DNA from: Enterobacteriaceae bacterium
Lineage (GTDB): Bacteria > Pseudomonadota > Gammaproteobacteria > Enterobacterales > Enterobacteriaceae
DNA: 64,000 nucleotides
Reading direction: 5' to 3'
NCBI GenBank assembly: GCA_902363335.1
Contig: CABIZV010000006.1
Span: 289,284 to 353,283 of the forward strand
The notes beneath the pieces were generated by a model, which was not told the origin of the DNA, did no database searches, and saw only the letters and a list, made by a program, of their open reading frames with translations. Position 1 is the stretch's first letter; every line of letters starts with the position of its first letter. Made by a program: the position numbers and the translations under genes. Of this stretch, positions 8,694 to 16,668 are shown in pieces.

Positions 8694-8808
8694 CATTGAT
8701 TGTGAAGGAGATCCAGAAATCAAACAATTTTTGCACAACTTCGTCGCAATATTTACAACCCAGGTAGCTTTATGACAGAGTGACTCGCCGAAATATCAGG
8801 AGAAATCG

Positions 8809-9267
8809 ATGAGCCTACAGTCCGTACGAGAATTCTTTGCCGAACACGCGCCCGATATAGACATTATTGAGCTTCAGCAAAGTACCGCAACCGTTGCGCT
8901 GGCGGCGGCCGCTCACCAGGTTGAGCCAGGACAAATAGCGAAAACGCTGTCGTTAAAGGTTAAGGATAAGGTCATTCTGATAGTGGCAAAGGGAGATGCA
9001 CGGCTGGATAACAAGAAGTTGAAAGAGACTTTCGGGGCGAAAGCACGAATGCTCAGCTGCGATGAAGTGGTCGAACTCACCGGGCACCCCGTCGGTGGGG
9101 TTTGCCCGTTTGGCCTTGAAAACCCGCTGGCCGTTTACTGCGACGTATCACTGAAACGATATGATGAAGTGCTGCCCGCCGCTGGCGCAATACATAGCGC
9201 CGTGCGCATTTCCCCAGAAAGGATGGCTAACCTGACCGCAGCAACCTGGGTGGATGTTTGTCTATAA
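8809..9267 (+). CDS. YbaK/EbsC-family aminoacyl-tRNA deacylase
   Basis: This 152-residue stand-alone editing domain belongs to the YbaK/ProX superfamily, which hydrolyses mischarged tRNA(Pro) and similar substrates in trans. The pattern fits: VEPGQIAKTLSLKV with a conserved lysine near residue 45, VGGVCPFGL (the GGVxPFG substrate loop) at about residues 95-103, and a C-terminal AGAIHSAVRISPE. A good ribosome site (AGGAGAAA) precedes the ATG. It is not YbaK itself, which lies elsewhere in enterobacteria, so its acceptor specificity is open. It converges on bglJ with only a 10-base gap. Confidence 0.85.
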   Translation: MSLQSVREFFAEHAPDIDIIELQQSTATVALAAAAHQVEPGQIAKTLSLKVKDKVILIVAKGDARLDNKKLKETFGAKARMLSCDEVVELTGHPVGGVCPFGLENPLAVYCDVSLKRYDEVLPAAGAIHSAVRISPERMANLTAATWVDVCL

Positions 9268-9277
9268 AAGACAACGT

Positions 9278-9958
9278 CTATTGGGGACGGAGCAGCGACT
9301 GAGTGTAGGCAATATTTCTATCAGGTAGCGATACCAATAAATCAGCCGCACTCAGTAGATCAACATCAGAATTGACGCCCAGTTTAGTCATCGCATTGAA
9401 TTTATGCGCACGAATCGTTTTGATATTGCGACCCAGCTGCTCGGCGATATCCATTAACGAATAGCCGTAGGTCATATAGCGCAAAATCATATTTTCAGTC
9501 GGGCTCAAAAAATGGCTATCGCTTTGTTGTATAGAAGCATCGGTGCCTTTTTGTCCTTCAGCTTCCATAAACAGCGCCAGAATGCTTTGTCGCAGGCAGG
9601 CTAACTTGCTGGACTTATTTAACACTCCATGAATATAGATAGGGGAAAGCTGTTTGATAAGCTCCACCTCAGCTTTATCATTAGCCAGAATAATACGTAT
9701 CATATCAGGGTGACGATGCGCGATTTCGCCCATCATAAACAAGCATTCAATGCGCATTTCTCGCGAGCCGGATAAACTGCAAACTACGGTATCAAACTGA
9801 GTCTGGCGAAGCGCCTGCTTAAAACTGGCAATAGAGCGAAAATAGTGGAATGTACAGTTCCCCTCCTGGGTGCTATTAAGCAGATGACGGAGACCAACCT
9901 CGGTCATAATACAATGTTCTATGATAGCGATGCACTGCTTCCTGCTGTGCTTTTCCAT
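9278..9958 (-). CDS. bglJ: LuxR-type regulator BglJ (RcsB partner)
   Basis: This 226-residue protein has a degenerate receiver-like N-terminus lacking phospho-acceptor residues and a C-terminal LuxR/FixJ helix-turn-helix (LSPTENMILRYMTYGYSLMDIAEQLGRNIKTIRAHKFNAMTKLG, about residues 150-193). In E. coli, BglJ pairs with RcsB to activate the bgl operon and other genes when released from H-NS silencing. The gene overlaps yjjQ by 40 bases as the second gene of a two-gene operon. The region is AT-rich relative to its neighbours, as expected of an H-NS-silenced locus. Sequence similarity to K-12 BglJ is moderate but spans the full length. Confidence 0.88.
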   Translation of the reverse strand: MEKHSRKQCIAIIEHCIMTEVGLRHLLNSTQEGNCTFHYFRSIASFKQALRQTQFDTVVCSLSGSREMRIECLFMMGEIAHRHPDMIRIILANDKAEVELIKQLSPIYIHGVLNKSSKLACLRQSILALFMEAEGQKGTDASIQQSDSHFLSPTENMILRYMTYGYSLMDIAEQLGRNIKTIRAHKFNAMTKLGVNSDVDLLSAADLLVSLPDRNIAYTQSLLRPQ

Positions 9959-10644
9959 TCGGCTTGTTCTCCATAAGCTGAGTAGAGATTAAGTTCCTTC
10001 ATCCCTTGATTGCTATTGATCCAAGCATACATTTCAGCATTACTGCGCAGAGAGAGGCGACGCATTGCGCTATTCTTCTGTGCACTAATGGTTTTATTAC
10101 TCTTTTTCAACAACGCTGCAATCTGGTTGATTCCCCATCCTTTCGCTAAGAGACGCAGTACTTTACGTTCTGAGAGCGTCAACATCACTAAACGGTCGCT
10201 ATCGCTCTCAATTTCATCGTTATTTTGTAATGAAAGCAGCGTCTGGCTGATGTTTTCTGAACTGACACTCCCCTGCTGGATGGCTTTTATGACGCGTTCA
10301 ACCGGGTCGGAGTCGGAGAGTAAGGTACTTTCCGGCCGCATAAGAAATTCAACCGCTAAGGAATAATATTGCCGGCTAATCATAAATACCCAATGGATAT
10401 CTCGATACTGAGACAATAAGGTATAGTATTGCTCACATAGCGCACGGGGGTGTCTGATATCGCCTGAGAAATCAATAATAACAACATCAGTACGCCGAAG
10501 TTGAAGCAGAGTTAACTCTTCCAGAGACTGACAAAAATTAAGTTCATAATTGGGAAAATGTGTTCCCATGATGGTGCTAAGGCCGGACTGCATTACCGGT
10601 ATCTTGCTGATTATCACCGCGAATTTACAGAACTCTGGCGACAT
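9919..10644 (-). CDS. yjjQ: LuxR-type regulator YjjQ
   Basis: This 241-residue FixJ/LuxR-family regulator is the first gene of the yjjQ-bglJ operon. E. coli YjjQ represses flagellar and capsule genes and is silenced by H-NS and released by LeuO. A receiver-like N-terminal half (FAVIISKIPVMQSGL) lacks a usual aspartate pocket. The C-terminal HTH reads LTLSERKVLRLLAKGWGINQIAALLKKSNKTISAQK. A GGAGG ribosome site lies seven bases before the ATG at 10644. The 274 bases between it and the AraC gene (10645-10918) are AT-rich with several A/T tracts and presumably hold the silenced promoter. No gene was seen there. Confidence 0.9.
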   Translation of the reverse strand: MSPEFCKFAVIISKIPVMQSGLSTIMGTHFPNYELNFCQSLEELTLLQLRRTDVVIIDFSGDIRHPRALCEQYYTLLSQYRDIHWVFMISRQYYSLAVEFLMRPESTLLSDSDPVERVIKAIQQGSVSSENISQTLLSLQNNDEIESDSDRLVMLTLSERKVLRLLAKGWGINQIAALLKKSNKTISAQKNSAMRRLSLRSNAEMYAWINSNQGMKELNLYSAYGEQAEWKSTAGSSASLS

Positions 10645-10918
10645 AAAACCTCCGTATCCATTCGAAGATTCATTTCCTGAATATAAAACTCTTTTACGTG
10701 GGAGAAAATATTGTCAGGAAAATAAACCCATCCGTTTCCATTTCCTTTGATGCAATTTTACTTCGATAATCAAGAGCCAATAAATTATGTTGCTACACGG
10801 ATGTACTGGCAGGGTTGATTCATGGAGTATGGCATATCAAATAGCACGCAATAACTTAGAAAATATTAACAATGGCGTAAGCAAAATTAAAATCAATGTT
10901 TTGTATTTTATTACTCAA

Positions 10919-11806
10919 TTACATTCTTAATTTGAATTCTTTTGGCGTCATACCTCCCCGTTTACGGAAAAAACGTGAGAAGTAGGTCACATCACTAAAT
11001 CCCAGATAATCAGAAACCTGCGTGATCGTCATACTGGTGTACTGGAGGCTTCTTTTTGCCTCAAGCAGTAGGCGTTGATGTAATACCCCCAGCGCACTGG
11101 TGCCGTGGAACTCGCGGCATAAGCAGTTCAGATAGGTGGTGGATATCCCCAGCCTTTGCGCATATTCAGCCAGGGAAAGATGTTCCCGATAGTGGCTTTC
11201 TATTAGCCGGGCAAACTGACGCAATACCCCGCGTTTACGTTCGCTTTTATCTTCAACGGCCACTGGCTTTGTCCCTTGCCGGTTTAACCAGACCAACAAC
11301 GCGCTTAGCAGGGAATAAAGCATCATCTCTCGCGCGTCATTCTCCTCGGTATACTCCTCCAGCAGCGCCGCAAAGAGGGCATGAATGTGCCTGCTTGAGC
11401 GTTTAACCGCAAGACAGCGCGGTCGGCTGAGCACATCGAGTTGACGGCCAAACTGCGCCTCAAGTTGACTCAGCAGCGGCAATGCCAAAGAAAGAACGTA
11501 TCCCTGCGTCCCCGGCGAAAAGCGAAAACCGTGAACACACAGCGACGGAACGACCTGAATGCTCGCTTCATTAACCACTCGCCGCTCACCTTCAATGTCG
11601 ATCTCCGCCTGACCCTTATGCAGGTACAGCAGCTGCACCATCTCAACATGTTGATGCACCCGGATATGCCAGGCATAAAGACTGCTGCGCTTGAGAATTG
11701 ATTCACAGTGCAATAGGTCGGGCGTCGGCCAACCGCGATGTTCACCATAGAGCTTAAACACCGGCACGGTATCCGGTGATAGCTGCGCAGCACCCGTACG
11801 TTTCAT
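10919..11806 (-). CDS. AraC-family activator, PobR-type, for pobA
   Basis: This 295-residue regulator has an N-terminal cupin-like sensing half (HQHVEMVQLLYLHKGQAEIDIEGE, PSLCVHGFRFSPGTQG) and a C-terminal double helix-turn-helix. The latter is recognised by LSLAEYAQRLGISTTYLNCLCREFHG and ITQVSDYLGFSDVTYFSRFFRKRGGMTPKEFK. It resembles the HpaA/PobR group that responds to 4-hydroxyphenyl acids. Its ATG is three bases after the pobA stop and its ribosome site lies inside the pobA 3' end, so it is co-transcribed with pobA. That is compatible with positive feedback by 4-hydroxybenzoate. Effector and target are inferred from linkage. Confidence 0.85.
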   Translation of the reverse strand: MKRTGAAQLSPDTVPVFKLYGEHRGWPTPDLLHCESILKRSSLYAWHIRVHQHVEMVQLLYLHKGQAEIDIEGERRVVNEASIQVVPSLCVHGFRFSPGTQGYVLSLALPLLSQLEAQFGRQLDVLSRPRCLAVKRSSRHIHALFAALLEEYTEENDAREMMLYSLLSALLVWLNRQGTKPVAVEDKSERKRGVLRQFARLIESHYREHLSLAEYAQRLGISTTYLNCLCREFHGTSALGVLHQRLLLEAKRSLQYTSMTITQVSDYLGFSDVTYFSRFFRKRGGMTPKEFKLRM

Positions 11807-11809
11807 CTT

Positions 11810-12994
11810 TTACTCCACCGTTTCATAGGGTAGTCCAACGTAGTTCTCCGCAATCGTGGTCAGCCCCGCACGCGATCCCAGATAGTACTGACGATCGGCT
11901 TCCTGCATCTTCTTATCAAACGCACTCTTGCTCTGAAAGTCATGCAGCAGATGAGTCATAAACCAGCTAAAGCGTTCACCTTTCCATACCCGGTTCAATG
12001 CTAATTGCGAATACTGGCTCAACAGGTCGGTGCGACCGTTGTGATAATACTGACGCAGAATGCGCCATAGGTAGTTCACATCGGATACCGCCAGATTCAG
12101 CCCCTTAGCGCCGGTCGGTGGAACGATATGAGCGGCATCGCCTACGAGGAACATCCGACCGTACTGCATCGGCTCCACCACATAACTGCGCAGCGGCGCA
12201 ATGCTCTTCTCAAGTGAGTGACCAGTCACTAACTTTTGGCCTAATTCATCCGGCAATCGGCATTTCAGCTCGTTCCAGAAGCGTTCGTCCGTCCACTGCT
12301 CTACTTTGTCGGTAAGGGGCACCTGCAAATAATAGCGACTTCTGGTTAGTGAGCGCTGACTACACAAAACAAACCCACGTTCATGATGAGCGTAAATCAG
12401 CTCTGGATTGACCGGCGGCGTATCTGAAAGAAGCCCCAGCCAGCCAAACGGCCAGACGCTTTCATACTCACGCAAAATTTCACGTGGAATGCTTTGCCGC
12501 GACACGCCGTGGAATCCATCGCAACCCGCCACAAAATCACACTCGATTTTGCATTGCTCCCCATTGTGCATAAAGGTTACGGACGGTTTATCACTTTTTA
12601 GTGAGTGCAACTGAACCTGCTCAACGCCATAAATCGTCGGGGCGCCGCTGGACTGCCGCGCCTCCATCAGGTCGCGGGTCACTTCCGTTTGCCCATAGAC
12701 CATCACGCTTTTACCGTGCGTGAGTTCGCTTAACGGAACCGGAATACGTTGCCCGGAAAACAGGAATTCAACCCCGTGATGAATCAAGCCTTCAGCGTCC
12801 ATCCTGCGGGAAACTCCCGCTTCACGCAGCAGCTCAACGGTGCCGTTTTCAAGGATGCCTGCGCGAATGCGCCCCAGCACATACTCTGGCGTCTGGCGCT
12901 CGAGTATCACGGTTTTAATCCCCGCATTATGCAGCAACTGCCCTAGCAGTAACCCCGAAGGCCCAGCACCGATAATGGCAACTTGCGTGTTCAT
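11810..12994 (-). CDS. pobA: 4-hydroxybenzoate 3-monooxygenase PobA
   Basis: This FAD-dependent, NAD(P)H-using hydroxylase converts 4-hydroxybenzoate to protocatechuate. It is 394 residues, the usual length. The dinucleotide-binding GAGPSG is at residues 8-13, the substrate/FAD region reads RIRAGILENGTVELLREAG, and the second FAD motif is GDAAHIVPPTGAKGLNLA. No ring-cleavage genes for protocatechuate (pca) are in the window, so the pathway must be completed elsewhere. K-12 lacks pobA; here the pobA-regulator pair is inserted between yjjQ and yjjP. Its promoter must lie in 12995-13275. Confidence 0.94.
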   Translation of the reverse strand: MNTQVAIIGAGPSGLLLGQLLHNAGIKTVILERQTPEYVLGRIRAGILENGTVELLREAGVSRRMDAEGLIHHGVEFLFSGQRIPVPLSELTHGKSVMVYGQTEVTRDLMEARQSSGAPTIYGVEQVQLHSLKSDKPSVTFMHNGEQCKIECDFVAGCDGFHGVSRQSIPREILREYESVWPFGWLGLLSDTPPVNPELIYAHHERGFVLCSQRSLTRSRYYLQVPLTDKVEQWTDERFWNELKCRLPDELGQKLVTGHSLEKSIAPLRSYVVEPMQYGRMFLVGDAAHIVPPTGAKGLNLAVSDVNYLWRILRQYYHNGRTDLLSQYSQLALNRVWKGERFSWFMTHLLHDFQSKSAFDKKMQEADRQYYLGSRAGLTTIAENYVGLPYETVE

Positions 12995-13050
12995 AGGATG
13001 ACCTCACATTCTGGTTAATTATTTGTTTATTTTTTGTATTCATAAAGTTT

Positions 13051-13098
13051 CAGAATGCATTTTTGATAACTCGGTAACGAAAAAGAAGGCCAGAATGC
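13051..13098. promoter_or_regulatory. Direct repeats upstream of pobA, candidate activator sites
   Basis: CAGAATGC occurs at 13051-13058 and again at 13091-13098, 40 bp apart, about four helical turns, starting 57 bases upstream of the pobA ATG. Spaced direct repeats are how AraC-type activators usually bind. The rest of 12995-13275 shows no gene. Confidence 0.35.
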
Positions 13099-13275
13099 GT
13101 TCAAAAATTGCACTTTCGAACAGATTTGCAAAAGTGTGGGCGGCATCAACTCTTTGTCATTCATTGGATGGGTGCCGAATTTTTGCACATTGTTTGATCC
13201 CAACCGGATAATCCTTTCGCGCGCTTCGGGTAAAAGTAGGTGATACACGGGCGTTTTTGGGTATCAGGATCATTA

Positions 13276-14052
13276 ATGGAAGGCGATCGGTCAGAACAGC
13301 GCATCATCACGCGGCTCTGTATTCAGTGCGGCATTTTTCTTTTGCAACATGGGGCGGAGAGTGCCCTGGTGGAGGAGCTATCAACGCGGCTGGGTCGTGC
13401 GCTTGGCATGGACAGCGTCGAGAGCGCGATATCGTCAAACGCCATTGTGCTCACCACCATCAAAAACGGACAGTGCCTTACCTCAACGCGTAAAAATAGC
13501 GATCGCGGCATTAATATGCACGTGGTGACTGAAGTCCAGCATATCGTCATTATGGCCGAGCATAAGTTGCTGGATTATAAAGATGTTGAGAAGCGCTTCC
13601 TGCACATCAAACCGCTACGCTATCCTCGCTGGTTGGTGGTGCTGATGGTTGGGCTATCGTGCGCTTGTTTCTGCAAACTCAATAACGGCGGCTGGGATGG
13701 CGCGTTCGTCACCTTATGCGCCAGCACCGTCGCCATGTATATTCGCCAGGTGCTGACGCACCGTTCCATGCACCCGCAGATTAACTTCGGGCTCACGGCC
13801 TTCGTCGCCACCACGGTTTCCGGGCTGATGCTGCAACTTCCCGCCTTTGGGCAGACTTCCACGGTCGCCATGGCAGCCAGTGTTCTGCTGTTGGTTCCCG
13901 GTTTTCCGCTGATAAATTCCGTCGCCGATATGTTCAAGGGCCATATCAATACCGGGTTAGCTCGCTGGGCCATTGCCAGCCTTCTGACGCTTGCGACCTG
14001 CGTCGGCGTGGTCATGGCGATGACGTTATGGGGGCTACGCGGATGGGTGTGA
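13276..14052 (+). CDS. yjjP: Succinate exporter subunit YjjP
   Basis: YjjP is the larger half of a split ThrE-type transporter. In E. coli, YjjP and YjjB together export succinate. The 258-residue product has a cytosolic N-terminal domain (residues 1-115) containing HGAESALVEELSTRLGRALGM. About five membrane segments follow (LVVLMVGLSCACFC, FVTLCASTVAMYI, LTAFVATTVSGLML, VAMAASVLLLVPGFP, AIASLLTLATCVGVVMAM). The ATG at 13276 fits the alignment with K-12; the frame extends 12 codons upstream without support. It overlaps yjjB by 10 bases. Confidence 0.93.
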   Translation: MEGDRSEQRIITRLCIQCGIFLLQHGAESALVEELSTRLGRALGMDSVESAISSNAIVLTTIKNGQCLTSTRKNSDRGINMHVVTEVQHIVIMAEHKLLDYKDVEKRFLHIKPLRYPRWLVVLMVGLSCACFCKLNNGGWDGAFVTLCASTVAMYIRQVLTHRSMHPQINFGLTAFVATTVSGLMLQLPAFGQTSTVAMAASVLLLVPGFPLINSVADMFKGHINTGLARWAIASLLTLATCVGVVMAMTLWGLRGWV

Positions 14053-14516
14053 TCGATTTTCTGTTACTGCTGGCGCAAGACATGGTGCTATCGGCAATTC
14101 CTGCCGTGGGCTTTGCGATGGTATTTAACGTCCCGCACCGCGCATTGCCCTGGTGTGCGTTGCTGGGGGCCATTGGCCACGCATCACGCTTTGTGATGAT
14201 GACGGCGGGCTTCAATATTGAATGGTCGACGTTCCTCGCGGCGATGCTGGTCGGCAGCATTGGTATTCAGTGGTCGCGCTGGTATCTCGCACACCCCAAA
14301 ATTTTCACCGTGGCCGCCGTCATCCCCATGTTCCCGGGGATTTCCGCCTATACGGCCATGATCTCCGCGGTCAAGATTAGCCACTTTGGCTATTCCGAAG
14401 AGATGATGATCACCCTGCTCAGCAACTTTCTTAAAGCCACATCCATCGTTGGCGCGCTCTCCATCGGCCTGTCTATTCCGGGGCTGTGGCTGTATCGCAA
14501 GCGCCCACGGGTTTAA
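14043..14516 (+). CDS. yjjB: Succinate exporter subunit YjjB
   Basis: This 157-residue inner-membrane protein (ThrE2-like) has four or five hydrophobic segments and the conserved AAVIPMFPGISAYTAMISAVK loop that mirrors the PGFPLINS loop of YjjP. It starts MGVIDFLL inside the last codons of yjjP (10-base overlap), so the two subunits are translationally coupled. The length equals E. coli YjjB. The following 115 bases contain the dnaT promoter region. Confidence 0.93.
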   Translation: MGVIDFLLLLAQDMVLSAIPAVGFAMVFNVPHRALPWCALLGAIGHASRFVMMTAGFNIEWSTFLAAMLVGSIGIQWSRWYLAHPKIFTVAAVIPMFPGISAYTAMISAVKISHFGYSEEMMITLLSNFLKATSIVGALSIGLSIPGLWLYRKRPRV

Positions 14517-14631
14517 CATAAACGGCGGCATATGAGTGTGCCGCCCTCACCTAACCTTGTGCTACTATGTGCATTATTCGGGCGGATTTTCCCGCCCCCT
14601 TCCCGTGTTTTTTCTGTATTGAGATAGTGTT

Positions 14632-15171
14632 ATGTCTTCTCGTATTTTAACGCCTAACGTGATTGGTATTGACGCCTTCAGCGCCGATCCGGTGGCGATT
14701 CTTGCGCAAACCGAGGGCGGTGCGCTCGCGGTGTTTGCCAATAATCAGCCCGCGTTCTATGCCATTACGCAAGAACGACTGGCACAGCTATTGGCGCTGG
14801 AAGAAAAGCTATCCCGCCCGGGCAGCGACGTGACGCTGGATGCGCAGTTCTTTGAAGAACCGACGCCAGCCCCCATCTCTGTCCCGATGGGTAAATTTGC
14901 CATGTACGCGGGCTGGCAGCCGGATGCCGAATTTTTGCGCCTTTCCGCGCTGTGGGGCATTGCGCTCAGCGAGCCGGTCACGCCGGAAGAACTGGCCTCC
15001 TTCGTCGCCTACTGGCAGGCGGAAGGTAAAGTGTTCCATCACGTTCAATGGCAGCAAAAGCTCGCGCGCAGCGTACAAATGGGCCGGGCAAACAGCGGCA
15101 ACCAGACGCGCCGCGATATCAATACGGTCAGTGAGCCTGATAACAGTATTCCACCGGGTTTCAGAGGTTGA
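14632..15171 (+). CDS. dnaT: Primosomal protein DnaT
   Basis: DnaT (primosomal protein i) acts with PriA and PriB to load DnaB-DnaC at stalled replication forks. It is 179 residues, the same as E. coli, with the conserved N-terminus MSSRILTPNVIGID, the central VPMGKFAMYAGWQPD and the C-terminal block VFHHVQWQQKLARSVQMGR that contacts single-stranded DNA. It is followed by dnaC after two bases, and the dnaC ribosome site lies in its last codons. Confidence 0.96.
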   Translation: MSSRILTPNVIGIDAFSADPVAILAQTEGGALAVFANNQPAFYAITQERLAQLLALEEKLSRPGSDVTLDAQFFEEPTPAPISVPMGKFAMYAGWQPDAEFLRLSALWGIALSEPVTPEELASFVAYWQAEGKVFHHVQWQQKLARSVQMGRANSGNQTRRDINTVSEPDNSIPPGFRG

Positions 15172-15173
15172 GC

Positions 15174-15911
15174 ATGAAAGACGTTGGCGAATTAATGAAA
15201 CGCTTGCAGAAGATGATGCCTGCACATATCGAACCGGCTTTTAAAACCGGTGAAGAGCTGCTGGCCTGGCAAAAGGAACAGGGCGAGATCCGCGCCGCCG
15301 CGCTGGCGCGTGAAAACCGCGCCATGAAGATGCAGCGCACCTTTAACCGCTCCGGTATTCGTCCGCTGCACCAGAACTGCTCGTTTGAAAACTATCGTAT
15401 CGAAAATGAAGGCCAGATGAATGCGCTGGCGAAAGCGCGTCAGTACGTCGATGAATTTGACGGCAACATCGCCAGCTTTGTTTTCACCGGCAAACCCGGC
15501 ACCGGCAAAAACCATCTCGCCGCCGCCATCTGTAACGAACTGCTGCTGCGCGGTAAATCGGTGCTTATCATCACCGTCGCCGATATTATGTCTGCCATGA
15601 AAGAGACTTTCGGCAGCCGGGAAACCAGCGAGGAGCAGCTGTTAAACGATCTGAGCAACGTCGATCTGCTGGTGATCGATGAGATCGGTATGCAAACAGA
15701 GTCTCGTTATGAAAAAGTGATCATTAACCAGATCGTCGACCGCCGATCTTCGTCCAAGCGCCCTACCGGTATGCTGACCAACAGCAATCTGGATGAGATG
15801 AACAAAATGCTCGGCGAACGCGTAATGGATCGTATGCGTCTGGGCAACAGCCTTTGGGTGGTCTTTAACTGGGACAGCTATCGCAGCCGCGTCACCGGCA
15901 AAGAGTATTAA
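15174..15911 (+). CDS. dnaC: DnaB helicase loader DnaC
   Basis: This AAA+ ATPase breaks and loads the DnaB hexamer onto single-stranded DNA at oriC and restarted forks. The 245-residue product begins MKDVGELMKRLQKMMPAH, the DnaB-binding N-terminus. It has Walker A GKPGTGKNH at about residues 104-112, Walker B LLVIDEIG, and the arginine finger region RVMDRMRLG. The ATG at 15174 gives the E. coli length. An ATG two codons up (15168) overlaps the dnaT stop and is less likely. Confidence 0.96.
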   Translation: MKDVGELMKRLQKMMPAHIEPAFKTGEELLAWQKEQGEIRAAALARENRAMKMQRTFNRSGIRPLHQNCSFENYRIENEGQMNALAKARQYVDEFDGNIASFVFTGKPGTGKNHLAAAICNELLLRGKSVLIITVADIMSAMKETFGSRETSEEQLLNDLSNVDLLVIDEIGMQTESRYEKVIINQIVDRRSSSKRPTGMLTNSNLDEMNKMLGERVMDRMRLGNSLWVVFNWDSYRSRVTGKEY

Positions 15912-15979
15912 GATAAATCTGGTGAATGAGAAGCGTATACTCATTAGATTCACTTTTACTAGCACACACGAGTACAGCC

Positions 15980-16471
15980 ATGAAATCAGTTAAATCGATG
16001 CTTTGCCGCGCCATCATTGCTAGCGCATTTATTTCCACGGCGGCAGGTGCCGTATCGTTAAATGATCTAAGCAGCGCGGCAAGTCAGCTTACCGGCGGTA
16101 GCAGCACCTCTCAAAGCGGCGGAACTTCCCTGTCTACCCTGACCAGCCTGCTGAACGGCGGCAGCCAGTCGCTGAGCTCAAGCACCATGAACAACGCGGC
16201 CGGCATTATGCAGTACTGCGCTAAGCAGAAACTGGCTTCGGTGACTGACGTGAACAACGTGAAAGACCAGGTGCTGGATAAACTCGGCCTTAACACCCAG
16301 GCCGAACAGAAAAAAGATACCGGTTATATGGACGGTATTGAGGGTCTGCTGAACGCCAAAGACGGTCAGAAACTGGATCTCGACAGCCTTGGCAATTCCG
16401 AGCTGGGTAAAAAAGTCAAAACCAAAGCCTGCGATCTGGTGTTAAAACAGGGCGTTAACTTCCTGTCCTGA
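15980..16471 (+). CDS. yjjA: Exported protein YjjA (DUF2501)
   Basis: This 163-residue periplasmic protein of unknown function has an N-terminal signal peptide (positive MKSVKSMLCR, hydrophobic core, cleavage likely after TAAGA near residue 24). The mature part is rich in serine, glycine and asparagine and ends with a conserved KTKACDLVLKQGVNFLS. Two cysteines in the mature part (CAKQK and KACD) could form a disulphide. It lies between dnaC and opgB as in E. coli. The start MKSVKS is preferred over an upstream ATG at 15926, which would bury the signal peptide. Confidence 0.88.
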   Translation: MKSVKSMLCRAIIASAFISTAAGAVSLNDLSSAASQLTGGSSTSQSGGTSLSTLTSLLNGGSQSLSSSTMNNAAGIMQYCAKQKLASVTDVNNVKDQVLDKLGLNTQAEQKKDTGYMDGIEGLLNAKDGQKLDLDSLGNSELGKKVKTKACDLVLKQGVNFLS

Positions 16472-16481
16472 TAACTAATTA

Positions 16482-16512
16482 CGGTGAATGAAATTATTGA
16501 TTTCATTCACCG
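16482..16512 (+). terminator. Hairpin after yjjA, probable terminator
   Basis: A perfect 13-bp stem CGGTGAATGAAAT / ATTTCATTCACCG with loop TATTG begins 10 bases after the yjjA stop. The following bases (ATTCTATATCC) are AT-rich but not a clean T run, so termination strength is uncertain. Confidence 0.5.
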
Positions 16513-16668
16513 ATTCTATATCCACAGCAAAATATTGGTTATTTATAAACCAATTCTGAACAACAACACACTTTCACCACGTTAGAATTGCAGACAGATG
16601 ACAGCGCAATTACATTGTGATGTTAATTTCTGTTCCGCCAGCGCGTCTGGCGCTGTTGAGGACGTGTA

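Noticed and set aside
8545..8775. 76-codon frame in the PTS/YbaK gap
   Set aside because: It contains the operator palindrome, has no ribosome site, and is rich in His/Gln as expected from non-coding DNA.
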